From assembly GCA_046350295.1 (NCBI GenBank), contig JAXMAR010000033.1, positions 29,826 to 93,825 of the forward strand: a DNA stretch of 64,000 nt, written 5' to 3'. The notes under the pieces are model-generated. The model made no database searches. It was given only the letters and a program-made list of their open reading frames with translations, and was not told the DNA's origin. Positions 36,192 through 45,074 of this stretch are shown piece by piece; the stretch's first letter is position 1; each line of letters begins with the position of its first letter. The position numbers and the translations under genes are program-made. Source of the stretch: JAXMAR01 sp046350295 (GTDB lineage Bacteria; Planctomycetota; Planctomycetia; Gemmatales; Gemmataceae).

Positions 36192-37204
36192 GAAAAAACC
36201 TCCTTCTCGTCATCGCCTTCTTGCAGGGCGCCATCGTCCTGGCGCAGGATCGCGTTCCGCGCCAGGACGTCTCCGGCTTTTTGCCCGCCGAACGTTTCAT
36301 GATCCCCGTCTCTCTTGCCTTCTCCGAGGATGGGCATTTCCTCGCCTGCGCCAGCTCGCGGAGTTCGGGCGGCGAAGCCATTGCCATCTGGGACTTCAAA
36401 AAGAAAGAGTCCGCCGCCCTGATCGAGCGCGGCCCGCAGACGCAAAGCGTTGCCTTTTTGAAGGACGGATCGCTGCTGGCCGGAGCGGTAGGAGCGGGGA
36501 CGACCGTGGAGATCTGGAAACGGGACCCCTGGAGCCTGCGCTCGACCCTCCACGAGACCAAGGACTTTTGCCGCTTCGTTCACGCAGGGGAGAAACGTCT
36601 TACCGCCGTCTGCGGCTCCTCGGTTTCCCAGTGGGACGCGAAGACGCTCAAGTTCCTGGAAACCACCCCCTTGCCGATCGAGGACATTCGCGTCGCCACC
36701 CTGTCGCCCGACGGCGCCCTCCTCGCTTTGGGCAACGCCTGGGGCGCCATTCTCATCTTCGATCTCGTCAAAAAGAAAGAACTCACTCGCTGGAAGGCCT
36801 ATGAGGGACCTGTTTACGGCTTGCGTTTCGCCTCCGATGGCAAAAACCTGCTGAGTTCCCACCGACGCGCCCCCGAGGCCGACGCCTGGCAGGTCGGCAC
36901 GTGGAAGAAACGCTTCACCTTCGATTTCGGCCGCTTCGGCGTGAGTAAGATCCCCGACTTCGCCTTCGTTCCGAAGACCGATCTGGTGGCGGTCGCCGGC
37001 TTTGGCGCGCGGATCATCCCTCTGTTCCACCTCGAAACCGGCAAACGGGCGTTCGATCTGACGATCGACGACATGCACAAAGGGGGCGATTTTTGCCGTC
37101 TTGCCATCACGCGCGACGGTAGGTGGTGTGCGGCCGCAACCTTCGGGGGGCAGTTCTCATACTGGGACCTCGAGCCCGTGCTTGCGAAGCTGAAGACTCC
37201 CTAG
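36188..37204 (+). CDS. Secreted WD40-like beta-propeller protein
   Basis: 338 residues. Signal peptide MRKNLLLVIAFLQGAIVLAQ. Propeller blades follow with WD40-type ends: VSLAFSEDGHFLACAS ... IAIWDFKKKE, VAFLKDGSLLAGAV ... VEIWKR, VATLSPDGALLALGN ... LIFDLVKKKE, YGLRFASDGKNLLSS and LAITRDGRWCAAATF ... FSYWDLEP. Its ATG overlaps the stop of the LEPR-XLL protein (ATGA), so it is the second gene of that operon and likely works with it in the envelope. A terminator follows at 37244. Confidence 0.82.
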   Translation: MRKNLLLVIAFLQGAIVLAQDRVPRQDVSGFLPAERFMIPVSLAFSEDGHFLACASSRSSGGEAIAIWDFKKKESAALIERGPQTQSVAFLKDGSLLAGAVGAGTTVEIWKRDPWSLRSTLHETKDFCRFVHAGEKRLTAVCGSSVSQWDAKTLKFLETTPLPIEDIRVATLSPDGALLALGNAWGAILIFDLVKKKELTRWKAYEGPVYGLRFASDGKNLLSSHRRAPEADAWQVGTWKKRFTFDFGRFGVSKIPDFAFVPKTDLVAVAGFGARIIPLFHLETGKRAFDLTIDDMHKGGDFCRLAITRDGRWCAAATFGGQFSYWDLEPVLAKLKTP

Positions 37205-37243
37205 GCGCCCTCCGGATAGGGGATCTTGACGGAGCTCTGCCGT

Positions 37244-37269
37244 CACGGCGCTGAGCCGTGGGTCTTTTT
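37244..37269 (+). terminator. Rho-independent terminator
   Basis: Stem CACGGC / GCCGTG with loop GCTGA, followed by GGTC and a run of eight T. The part from GAGCCGTGGGTCTTTTT on, plus some following bases, is shared with the terminator at 32607. Confidence 0.75.
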
Positions 37270-37295
37270 TTCAGCTCCGACGATGGAGACGGCTC

Positions 37296-38069
37296 TCAAC
37301 GTCTCCCTGCCCCTCGCAAGACTTGGTCCGCCCATACCGAAGCATCGGCCGACAACTGAGGCGCCGGGTCCAAATGGTAATCAATCAGCAGGTCGTAGCC
37401 AAATCCATCGTAGACGTTCGTCAGCGCCTGTTGCAGAGGGAGGCTGACATCGGGGTCGGGCTCCAGGAGAGGGACCGGCACGGCCGGCAACGACTGATTG
37501 AGGCCGATGGGCCAGTATTCCGTGATCGGGCGGCGTCGCGCTCGGCTCAAGAACACGAAGTATGGGAACGCCGGAAGAGGATCTCTGAGCGGCACACGCT
37601 GCCCATGCCGTATCAGGTCGAGTTCCAGAAGATTCGCCTCGCTGCGCAGGACGGCCGCGCGCTTCTTCAGGTATTCCTCTCGGCCCTCCCCCCGCTTGTT
37701 TGTCGGGGAGAGGAACTCGATTGACGTCACTAGCTTGCGGGCTTGGACATCCTGAATCTCAACCCAAACATGCGGCACTTCCTCCGGGAGCAAGGAAACC
37801 GTTTCCAGTGGTGTTGCAACCGCGACCGCCGATGCGCTGAGATCGCCTCTTGTCGTTTCCGCGACCCCGATGTCCGGATAGATGCTGCTGATGGTGGTTG
37901 CCGTCTCGTCAAAGGTCTCGGCAATGAAGCGTTTCTGGGTCAATGCGACATAGCGCGGCCGCAACAGCGGAGTCAGAAGTCGGGCGATCTCCACGGCGAA
38001 CTGCGTGTGAAAGTTGGTCCACAATTCGCCTTCCAGATACGGGTCCATCCCAGGAAACGGTGAGGGCAT
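37296..38069 (-). CDS. DUF4058 family protein
   Basis: 257 residues. The start MPSPFPGMDPYLE is the family hallmark, followed by WTNFHTQFAVEIARLL, RYVALTQKRFI, the central VEIQDVQARKLVTSIEFLSP with TNKRGEGREEY, and LLELDLIRHG. The strand EIxD...VTxIEFLSPTNK resembles the PD-(D/E)xK-like core seen in Uma2/DUF4058 nuclease-fold proteins, but catalytic function is unproven. Such genes occur in many copies in planctomycetes and cyanobacteria. It is divergent from the MFS gene. Confidence 0.85.
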   Translation of the reverse strand: MPSPFPGMDPYLEGELWTNFHTQFAVEIARLLTPLLRPRYVALTQKRFIAETFDETATTISSIYPDIGVAETTRGDLSASAVAVATPLETVSLLPEEVPHVWVEIQDVQARKLVTSIEFLSPTNKRGEGREEYLKKRAAVLRSEANLLELDLIRHGQRVPLRDPLPAFPYFVFLSRARRRPITEYWPIGLNQSLPAVPVPLLEPDPDVSLPLQQALTNVYDGFGYDLLIDYHLDPAPQLSADASVWADQVLRGAGRR

Positions 38070-38181
38070 ACAATCTCCGCGTGAGACAAGAGGACGAAAT
38101 CATTCTATCCGTCCTCTCCGTCGGCGCAGCAATCTCGTTCTTTCCCTTGACGCCACCCCTCGGACGCGTTCCTGTTATGGG

Positions 38182-39522
38182 ATGAACCACACCGCCCCCG
38201 CCTCCGCACTCGACGCCCCGGTCACTCCCTCCGCCGCCCGCTGGGGCATCGTCGCCCTGCTCGTCGCGTACAGCTTCATGAGCTGGTTCAACCGCGTCAG
38301 CATCTCCGCCGCTTATGACGAGCACATCAGCCGCGACTATCGCATCGACGAGGAAACGATCGGCTATGTCTACTCCGCCTTCTTCTTCGCCTACATGATC
38401 TGCATGACCCCCGGCGGCTGGTGCATCGACCGCTTCGGCCCCTGGGCCGCCCTGGTCGTCATGGGGTTCGGCTCGAGCCTGTTCTGCGCCGCCACCTCCC
38501 TCACCGGCGTCTTCCCGCTGACCGCTACCGGACTCGTCGCCGCCCTGTTCGTCGTCCGCGCTCTCATGGGCGTCTGCACGGCCCCCATCTACCCCGCCGC
38601 CGGCCGACTCGTCTCCTACTGGTTGCCCCCTTCCGGTCGCGCCTGGGCCAACGGCCTGGTGCAAGGCGCGGCCGGGGTCGGCATCGCCCTGGCCTTCCCT
38701 CTCTTCGGCCTCCTCATGGACGCCACGTCGTGGCCGGCGGCCTTCGCCATCACGGCGGCAGTGACGCTCCTTCTTGCGCTTCTCTGGACCCTCCTCGCCT
38801 CCGATGCGCCGGCGTCCCCTTCCGCCGCGCCCGCCGCGCCCGCGCCGCCGCAGATCGCAAAACGTCCCGCCGTCGAGTGGGGTCTCTTGCTTCGCAACCG
38901 CAGCCTCCTGTTTCTGACGGTCGCCTATGCCGCGGTCGGCTACGTCGAGTACCTCTTCTTCTTCTGGATCCACTATTACTTCGAGGATGTGCTCCACGTC
39001 GGCAAGGAGGCGAGCCGCTATTACTCGATGATCCTTCTCCTCGCCATGGCCGCCGGCATGATCGGTGGGGGCTGGCTGTCGGACTATCTTCGCTGGCGCT
39101 TCAGCGGCCGCGCCGGCCGCGTGCTCCTTCCCGCTTTCGGCCTCGCGCTCAGCGGCGCCCTTCTGCTCCTGGGCGTGCTGGCGGAGGAGACGGTCTGGAT
39201 CGTCCTCCTGCTCTCCGCCGCCCTTGCGGCCATCGGCGCCACCGAGGCGCCCGTCTGGACCCTGTCCGTCGAGCTGGGCGGCAGGCAAGGCGGCAGCGCC
39301 GCCGCCATCTGCAACACCGGCGGCAACGCGGGCGGCCTGCTGGCGCCCATCGTCACACCGGCGGTGAGCGGCTGGGTCGCCCGCGCCTTCGATGTCGACA
39401 AGCAGACTGGTTGGCAATGGGGCATCGCGCTGGGGGCGTTGATCGCGGTGTGCGGAGCCGTTCTGTTTTTGCGAATCGAGAGCCGCCGCGGCGCCGAGCT
39501 CCCGCCCTCCGGGAATGACTGA
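38182..39522 (+). CDS. MFS transporter, anion:cation symporter type
   Basis: 446 residues from ATG 38182; an in-frame upstream start at 38014 would add a non-hydrophobic extension overlapping DUF4058. About 12 membrane segments with a cytoplasmic Pro/Ala-rich central loop (SPSAAPAAPAPPQ). The sequence near the start (YSFMSWFNRVSISAAYD) and the TM2-TM3 loop (DRFGPWAALVVMGFG) match the major facilitator signature of the ACS family (hexuronate/glucarate/phthalate carriers). Likely imports an organic anion with protons; substrate not predictable. There are no catabolic genes next to it. Confidence 0.85.
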   Translation: MNHTAPASALDAPVTPSAARWGIVALLVAYSFMSWFNRVSISAAYDEHISRDYRIDEETIGYVYSAFFFAYMICMTPGGWCIDRFGPWAALVVMGFGSSLFCAATSLTGVFPLTATGLVAALFVVRALMGVCTAPIYPAAGRLVSYWLPPSGRAWANGLVQGAAGVGIALAFPLFGLLMDATSWPAAFAITAAVTLLLALLWTLLASDAPASPSAAPAAPAPPQIAKRPAVEWGLLLRNRSLLFLTVAYAAVGYVEYLFFFWIHYYFEDVLHVGKEASRYYSMILLLAMAAGMIGGGWLSDYLRWRFSGRAGRVLLPAFGLALSGALLLLGVLAEETVWIVLLLSAALAAIGATEAPVWTLSVELGGRQGGSAAAICNTGGNAGGLLAPIVTPAVSGWVARAFDVDKQTGWQWGIALGALIAVCGAVLFLRIESRRGAELPPSGND

Positions 39523-39647
39523 TCGTAACTCATGTCTTTACGAACGCTTGTGTGCGACCTGCCTGTCGAACGATCCGCCGCCTGCCCTGGCATTTGTGAC
39601 CTAGAATTGGATGTGCTATCGATCCCCATCCTCTCGAGTGGCTGAGC

Positions 39648-42600
39648 ATGCGCCGTCGTCTCAATTTCCCCTGTCTCGTCAAGACTCTTGCGATCCTGCT
39701 TGCCCTCGGTGTCAGTGCCCATTTCCTGCACGCCGTTCAGGTCCGTCGCAGCGCTGAGACTTTCCTGAAGCGGGCGAACGAAGCGGTCGCCAACGGCGAT
39801 TACGAGCCGGCCCTGCCATATTTTCAGAACTACCTGGCGATCCGGCCCGATGACGTCGCCGCCCGCGCCGCCTATGCCCTTGCGCTCGATCACTACGCCC
39901 GCACGCCCGGCGCTCGCGGCCACGCCAGCAGCGAGATGGAAAAGGTGCTCGCGGCCGAGCCGGAGCGCGCCCCCCTGCGTTACCGCTATGCCGTCCTTTT
40001 GATCGAAGCCGGCCGCGTGGACGACGCGCTGCCGCAGGTGGAAAAGCTCGTCGCCGCTGGCTACCGGCCGGAGCCGCCGGCGCCTCTACCACAGCACATC
40101 CTCGGTTGGTGCTTGGAGGCGAAGAAGCGCTACGCCGATGCGGCGAAGGCGTTCGCGAGCGCCGTTGAGGTGGATCCGACGCGCATCGCCACCTACGAGC
40201 TCTGGGTCCAGACACTGCTCGAGCTGCCACCGGAGGACGCCGCGAATCCGGCCGAGCCCGAGGAGAAGGCCCGCGCCGTCCTGGACCGCATGGTGGCCGC
40301 GAACCCGAAGGACGCCGCCGCCTTCCTGGCGCGCTTCCGCTTCCTCGAGCGTCACGGCCAGCCTGACGAGGCGAAGAAAGATCTCGACGAGGCGGAGCGG
40401 CTCGCCCCGAAGGCGCCGGGCGTCTTCCTGGCCCGCGCGGGCTGGCAATTCGACCACGGCGATCTCGCGGCCGCGAACGCCACCCTCGCTGCGGGATACC
40501 GCGAACACCCCAAGAACGCCGGGATCGTCAAAGCGCTCGCCGGGGCGCAGATGCGCGCCGGTAGGACGGCCGAAGCGATCCCGCTCCTGCGCGAGGCGGT
40601 CGACCGCATCTTCGCTCCCGACCTCAACGTCTTGCTCATCGAGCTGCTCATTGACAACAGGGAACTGGACGAGGCCAACAGCCGGCTCGCTATCCTGAGC
40701 GCCGACGGTTCGGCGCCCCTCCTCAGCCTTTACCTGAAGGGACGCCTGGCCGCGGAGCAAGGACGCTGGACCGAGGCCGCCGCTCTCCTGGAGCGCGTCC
40801 GCGCCGATTTGACTCCGACTTCCGACTGGCAAGGCCGGCTGCACGCGCTGCTGGGCCTTTGTTATGCCAACCTGGGAGACGTCGAAGGCGAGCTCGTCTC
40901 CTTCCGCCGCGCTACCGAGCGCGAGCCGGGCTGGCCTCAGGCCCGCCTCGGACTCGCCGCGGCGCTGGCCCATTCCGGCCGGCTCGACGAGGCGTCGCGC
41001 CTCCTCGAAGATCTGATCCGCGACCAGGAGAAAACGGCCGCCAGGCTGCAAGGACTCGATCTCCTCCTTGCTCGCGTCCTGCTCGGCCAAACGCTGCGCC
41101 GGCCGGAGAACGATCGCGACTGGTCACCCGTGACGGAGGCATTGGAGCGGGCCCGCAAGAACGAGCCGAAGTCTCTGGAGCCAATCCTGCTGGAAGCGGA
41201 GATGCTGGCCGCCCGCGACAAAACCGCCGAGGCCGAAGCCCTTCTGGAGCAGGCTCGCACCACGCATCCGACATTCGTTCCCTTCCGGACGCTCGCCGCC
41301 GACCTCGCCGCTCGGCAGAACCGTCTTGCGGATGCCGCGCGCCTGCTCGACGAGGCCGAGAAGGCCCTGGGAGCCCAGACGGTTCTCGACCTCGCCCGCC
41401 TTCAGCTCTGGGCCCGCGGCGGGGCCGTCGATGGGGATGCCGCCGTCGCCGACTTGAAACGCCGCGCGGCGTCCCGGCCCGCGCCGGAGCGCGGCCGTCT
41501 GCTCGCCGCCCTCGCGGCCACGATGAGCCGGCTCGGCGCCTCGAAGATAGCGGAGGGCCTTTGGCGGGAGGTGGCGGAACTGGAGCCGCGCGACGTGCGC
41601 AGCCGGGCGGCGCTGCTCGATCTCGCCCTTGCGGCCAAGGACGAGCCGGCGGCGCGGCGCTGGATCGAAGGGCTGCGCGACCTCGAAGGAGACGACGGGA
41701 TGTGGTGGCGCGCCGGCGTCGCCGCGCTGCTCATCGAGGCCGGTAAGAGGCAGCCCGCCAAGCTCGTGGACGCCAGAGCCGCGCTAGACCGCCTCGCCGT
41801 CTCCCATCGCGACTGGCATCGACTTGCCCTGTTGCGCGCCTGTCTCGCCGAAGCGCGCGGCGCCGGCGCAGACGCCCTCGGCCACTATCAGGATGCCGTC
41901 CGCCTCGGGGAGCGGTCCCCGGATGTCATCCGCTTCCTCGTCGTCTCGCTCCTGGAGCACAAGCGTTTCCTCGACGCCGATGCCGTCGTGTCGCTGCTGG
42001 AGGAGCAGGGGCCGCTCGCCCCGGAGCTGGCCCGCCTCGGCGTCGACGCCGCCTTCGGCCTGCCTAACCACGACAAGGCCCGCCGACGCGCCCTCATCCC
42101 CGCCAATCTCGACGCCAAGGACCATCGTGTCCAGACCTGGCTCGCCGGCGTCTATCACCGGCTTGGCGACGACGAGCAGGCCGAGGCGGCGGCGCGGCGC
42201 GCCGTGGCCCTGCACCCCGGCACGCCCGACACCTGGATCGCCCTAGTCCGCACGCTGGCCTTGCGCGGCAAGCGCGACGAGGCGGCCGCCCTCATCGACG
42301 AGGCGATCGCGAAGGTCCCCTCCGTCGCGGCGTCGTATCTGAGCGCCCGCTGCCGCGAAGCGTTGGGCGACCTGGCGCAGGCGGAGGCGATTTTCCTCGC
42401 CGGTGTGAAGGACCAAGCGGGGGAGTTCAACCTCGCGATGCAAGCGATTGATTTCTTCGAACGGACCGATCAGTTCGCCAAGGCGCTGCCCGTGTTGCGC
42501 CACCTTCTCTCGGCCGAGGCGTCGACGCCCCGCGAGTTCTTGCCTCGGCTCCGGCGGCAAATGGCGCTCGCCCTCGCCGAGGATCCGGGCGGGCGCGAGG

Positions 42601-42998
42601 AGGCGATCGCCGTCCTCAACCGCAACGGCAAGCCGGGCGCCGAGGACCCTGTCAACCAACGGGCGCGGGCCATGGTCCTGGGCATGGACCCAAAAAAACA
42701 CGACGAAGCGGCCAAGCTCTTCAGCGACGCCTCGAAACGTACGCCTCCGGACGACGACGAACTCTACCGCCTGGCCCGCATCCACGAGCGCGGCGGACAC
42801 ACAGCCGAGGCGACCGAAATCCTGGAGAAGCTCGTCCTGTACCAGCCCGAGAACCCGCGCTATCTCGCCCGTCTCGCCCTGCTGCTGGCGGGCCAGGGAC
42901 GCGAGACCGAGGGGCGCGACTATCTGACACGGCTGGAACGCCTGGAGCCCGCGAGCGCGCGCACCGCGCAGGTGCGAGCGGCGCTCAAGAGCGCATGA
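39648..42998 (+). CDS. Large TPR-repeat protein
   Basis: 1116 residues. One N-terminal hydrophobic segment (LVKTLAILLALGVSAHFLHA) anchors or exports it. The rest is almost wholly tetratricopeptide-like: FLKRANEAVANGDYEPALPY then FQNYLAIRPDD, ILGWCLEAKKRYADAAKAF, LLGLCYANLGDVEGELVSF, and at the end LYRLARIHERGGHTAEATEI. More than 20 units can be traced, making it a long helical solenoid. It resembles PEP-CTERM/XrtA-associated TPR proteins in length but no exosortase is nearby. Likely an envelope scaffold. Confidence 0.85.
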   Translation: MRRRLNFPCLVKTLAILLALGVSAHFLHAVQVRRSAETFLKRANEAVANGDYEPALPYFQNYLAIRPDDVAARAAYALALDHYARTPGARGHASSEMEKVLAAEPERAPLRYRYAVLLIEAGRVDDALPQVEKLVAAGYRPEPPAPLPQHILGWCLEAKKRYADAAKAFASAVEVDPTRIATYELWVQTLLELPPEDAANPAEPEEKARAVLDRMVAANPKDAAAFLARFRFLERHGQPDEAKKDLDEAERLAPKAPGVFLARAGWQFDHGDLAAANATLAAGYREHPKNAGIVKALAGAQMRAGRTAEAIPLLREAVDRIFAPDLNVLLIELLIDNRELDEANSRLAILSADGSAPLLSLYLKGRLAAEQGRWTEAAALLERVRADLTPTSDWQGRLHALLGLCYANLGDVEGELVSFRRATEREPGWPQARLGLAAALAHSGRLDEASRLLEDLIRDQEKTAARLQGLDLLLARVLLGQTLRRPENDRDWSPVTEALERARKNEPKSLEPILLEAEMLAARDKTAEAEALLEQARTTHPTFVPFRTLAADLAARQNRLADAARLLDEAEKALGAQTVLDLARLQLWARGGAVDGDAAVADLKRRAASRPAPERGRLLAALAATMSRLGASKIAEGLWREVAELEPRDVRSRAALLDLALAAKDEPAARRWIEGLRDLEGDDGMWWRAGVAALLIEAGKRQPAKLVDARAALDRLAVSHRDWHRLALLRACLAEARGAGADALGHYQDAVRLGERSPDVIRFLVVSLLEHKRFLDADAVVSLLEEQGPLAPELARLGVDAAFGLPNHDKARRRALIPANLDAKDHRVQTWLAGVYHRLGDDEQAEAAARRAVALHPGTPDTWIALVRTLALRGKRDEAAALIDEAIAKVPSVAASYLSARCREALGDLAQAEAIFLAGVKDQAGEFNLAMQAIDFFERTDQFAKALPVLRHLLSAEASTPREFLPRLRRQMALALAEDPGGREEAIAVLNRNGKPGAEDPVNQRARAMVLGMDPKKHDEAAKLFSDASKRTPPDDDELYRLARIHERGGHTAEATEILEKLVLYQPENPRYLARLALLLAGQGRETEGRDYLTRLERLEPASARTAQVRAALKSA

Positions 42999-43511
42999 TT
43001 CCAGCACGTGTTGCCGGACCGCTTGAGTCCGCTTGCCGAACCGAGTCGAGACGCCTTTTTTCGAGTGCGCTACTTCTTCTTCACCTCCCTGTGGGGCCGT
43101 TCCTCGGCGGCTGCGGTCGTTGCCCACTGGGGCGCCTCCAGGACGCAAGGCCGACAAGGCACAAACTCAATGCGACGGCGGTCAATCGTTGGACCATTTC
43201 TGCTCCCGTCGAACGGGCGGGGTGGCATGCTTCATGAGGAGGCGCCGTGGGCGCCATGCTTTCGCGGGGCCCCTCACCCCTCAAGCCGCCGGTTCGCTCT
43301 TCTCCGAGCCACGCCGCTCATGGCGGCGCCATCCCATCCGGCGCGCACCCCGCACGCTCACACCTCCTCCAAGCGTGCCTCTCCGCCTCATCAAACCCCG
43401 GCGTCACCCAAAAGTCACGCCGCCAACCACCGCAAACCGCCTCGAACCGCCCTTCGCCCCGCGCAAGCCCACCCAACCGTGCCCGCAAGGCGCCAGGAGA
43501 CGGCTCACGGT
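42999..43511. other. Intergenic region after the TPR gene
   Basis: No convincing gene. A 19-base word CTACTTCTTCTTCACCTCC at about 43067 is repeated at about 45074, where it encodes the EVKKK tail of the PSCyt/WD40 protein; here it might be a chance match or a remnant of a gene end on the minus strand. Confidence 0.35.
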
Positions 43512-44255
43512 TTACCCGCTTTGCGCCGCGCCTTCTTCCCCTTCCCCGGCGCCACCACGCCGCCACCCTCCACCGTCCGCAGCTTCTCCGGCGACGAGAA
43601 CACGTCCATCGATCCCGTCCGCAACACCTCTCCCCATCAACGCCGCCTTGCTCGCCGACGCTGCCGGCCGCAGCATCCGCACGATGTCCAGCGCGAACTC
43701 CGGCTCCATCGACTTCATGATCGGCCTCATCTCCTCCTCCATCCGCTGCTCCTGGCGATACCCCTCCCACTCGTCCATGTTCACCCGATCCGGCTCCACC
43801 CCCTTCGGCAACACGTGCGCGAACAGCACCCGCGCCGCCCCCACGTTCCCCTCCAAGGCGAGCTGCACCAGCTTCTTCCCGATCGCCACGATCTCCTCGT
43901 CCGTCACCGCCTCCAGCAACAGCCGCTTCAGCCGCGCCACCCGCCGGTTGTAAGGGTTCCCCGTCTTCAAGCCCGCAGGCGAGTCCAAGCCCGCAGGCGA
44001 GTCTTCGAGCCTGCGGGGTCCAGTCGCCGCCCCCGCCGCACGCGCCTCCCCTCCACCCCTTCCCCGCCCCCCGCTTGCGGTGTCGCGGACGCCGCCTCGC
44101 GCGGACGGCCGCCTCCCGCGCCCCCGTCTCCGCGTGCAACACCCCATTCCCATTCCCGTTCGCCAGGATCGCATCCACGGGAAAATCGCGACATGTCCAT
44201 GACACTCTCCAAAGACGCCGCGCTGAAGTGAAGCATTGCCGAGCCGCGCGCGCAA
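43512..44255 (-). CDS. Possible small-terminase-like (DUF5681-type) protein, disturbed N-terminus
   Basis: 247 residues as one open frame, but only the part from GNPYNRRVARLKRLLLEAV onward looks like real protein: VTDEEIVAIGKKLVQLALEG, NVGAARVLFAHVLPKGVEPD. That 'GNP..RRV..LR..LL.AVT...L..I...LV..A..G...AA..L...L.' pattern resembles the DUF5681 family that often lies in planctomycete genomes near phage-like genes. The 90 residues before it read as low-complexity Gly/Arg and appear to cross a tandem repeat (43968-44020) and probably a frameshift; the tail after residue 200 is also low complexity. Start not determinable. Confidence 0.45.
   Translation of the reverse strand: MRARLGNASLQRGVFGECHGHVAIFPWMRSWRTGMGMGCCTRRRGRGRRPSARGGVRDTASGGRGRGGGEARAAGAATGPRRLEDSPAGLDSPAGLKTGNPYNRRVARLKRLLLEAVTDEEIVAIGKKLVQLALEGNVGAARVLFAHVLPKGVEPDRVNMDEWEGYRQEQRMEEEMRPIMKSMEPEFALDIVRMLRPAASASKAALMGRGVADGIDGRVLVAGEAADGGGWRRGGAGEGEEGAAQSG
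43968..44020. repeat. Tandem 18-base repeat with partial inverted copy
   Basis: Units CAAGCCCGCAGGCGAGTC at 43968-43985 and 43986-44003, then an inverted partial copy (GAGCCTGCGGGGTC) to 44020. It lies inside the frame of the terminase-like gene, just before its conserved core. Confidence 0.75.
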
Positions 44256-44526
44256 CCCCGGGGCGCTAGAGGAATCGACCTACCTCCACCGTAACCCATC
44301 GCCCCACAAATCGGTAGCTACGTTGTCGCGCCAAACGAATGCCGGCCGACCCGGAAACGTCCACGTATCGCCAATTGCCGCAAGACGTTCCGTCGATCAA
44401 AAACCTCGCTCAACCGGTCACAACCCGCTCCCCGCCGCCAATAGGAGGATGTAACGAACGAAAAAACGAGGGCCGACAACGGGTCGGCCGAGATCAAGAC
44501 GGGACAACTTTCAAGGAAACACAGTC

Positions 44527-44979
44527 ATGCGTAAGATCATCGCGGTCGCTCTGCTCTGCGGTTTCGGTCTCATCCCGACGGCCACCAGCGAAGCCAAGGG
44601 CCCCAAGACTTCTTCGTCTCACACGGTTCACGCGGCTCACACGACGACGCACACGAACGTTCACCCGAAGATTCACACGAAGTCGTCCTTCCAGCACGTC
44701 GTCCGCGGCCGGCACTTCCGCTTCGATCACCGCGTGGTTCGGGGCCGCGATTGCTACCGCTACTGGCAGGGTGCTGCCGCTGCTACGTCTACTGGTATCC
44801 GGGCTACTACCTAAGCTACCCTGGCTGATACGGGTCTCGTCCCGGTGACCGGCGTGGCGACGACCGGCCCCGCCACGGGCCTGCCGATGACCGGCCCAGC
44901 CCTGCCCGCGACCGACCCGGCGACCGGCCCCGCCCTGCCCGGCGATGACCTGCCGCCGCTGCCCACGGATGTGCCGTGA
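44527..44979 (+). CDS. Small secreted His/Thr-rich, Pro/Thr/Gly-tailed protein, frame disturbed
   Basis: Starts at ATG 44527, after AAGGAAAC. Signal peptide MRKIIAVALLCGFGLIPTATSEA, then a His/Thr-rich region (VHAAHTTTHTNVHPKIH) and RGRHFRFDHRVVRGRDCYRYW. In the starting frame a TAA appears at 44812. A one-base shift near 44770 gives CCRCYVYWYPGYYLSYP instead, the Cys/Tyr-rich tail expected for this planctomycete type, and a second shift near 44823 returns to the first frame, giving TGLVPVTGVATTGPATGLP and so on to the stop at 44977. Two compensating indels therefore restore a 150-codon gene. Exported, perhaps metal-binding; function unknown. Confidence 0.6.
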
Positions 44980-45003
44980 TTGGGAAATAAACCTCTGGCA
45001 ACG

Positions 45004-45033
45004 ACAAAGCCCGGCAATGATGCCGGGCTTTGT
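45004..45033. terminator. Bidirectional rho-independent terminator
   Basis: 13-base-pair stem (ACAAAGCCCGGCA / TGCCGGGCTTTGT), loop ATGA, between the convergent small secreted gene and PSCyt/WD40 gene. Confidence 0.85.
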
Positions 45034-45074
45034 TTGCGCGCGCCGGATTGTGCCGCGGCGGCGTTGTGATTGGG

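Noticed and set aside
43060..43090. C-terminal remnant of a second PSCyt/WD40 gene (EVKKK end)
   Set aside because: Only 19 bases match 45074 and nothing upstream on that strand resembles a propeller.
43968..44020. CRISPR-like repeats
   Set aside because: Two adjacent 18-base units with no spacer between them and no cas genes.
44815..44979. Separate Pro/Thr/Gly repeat peptide
   Set aside because: It is in frame with the small secreted gene upstream once two indels are allowed, so I treat it as the tail of that gene.
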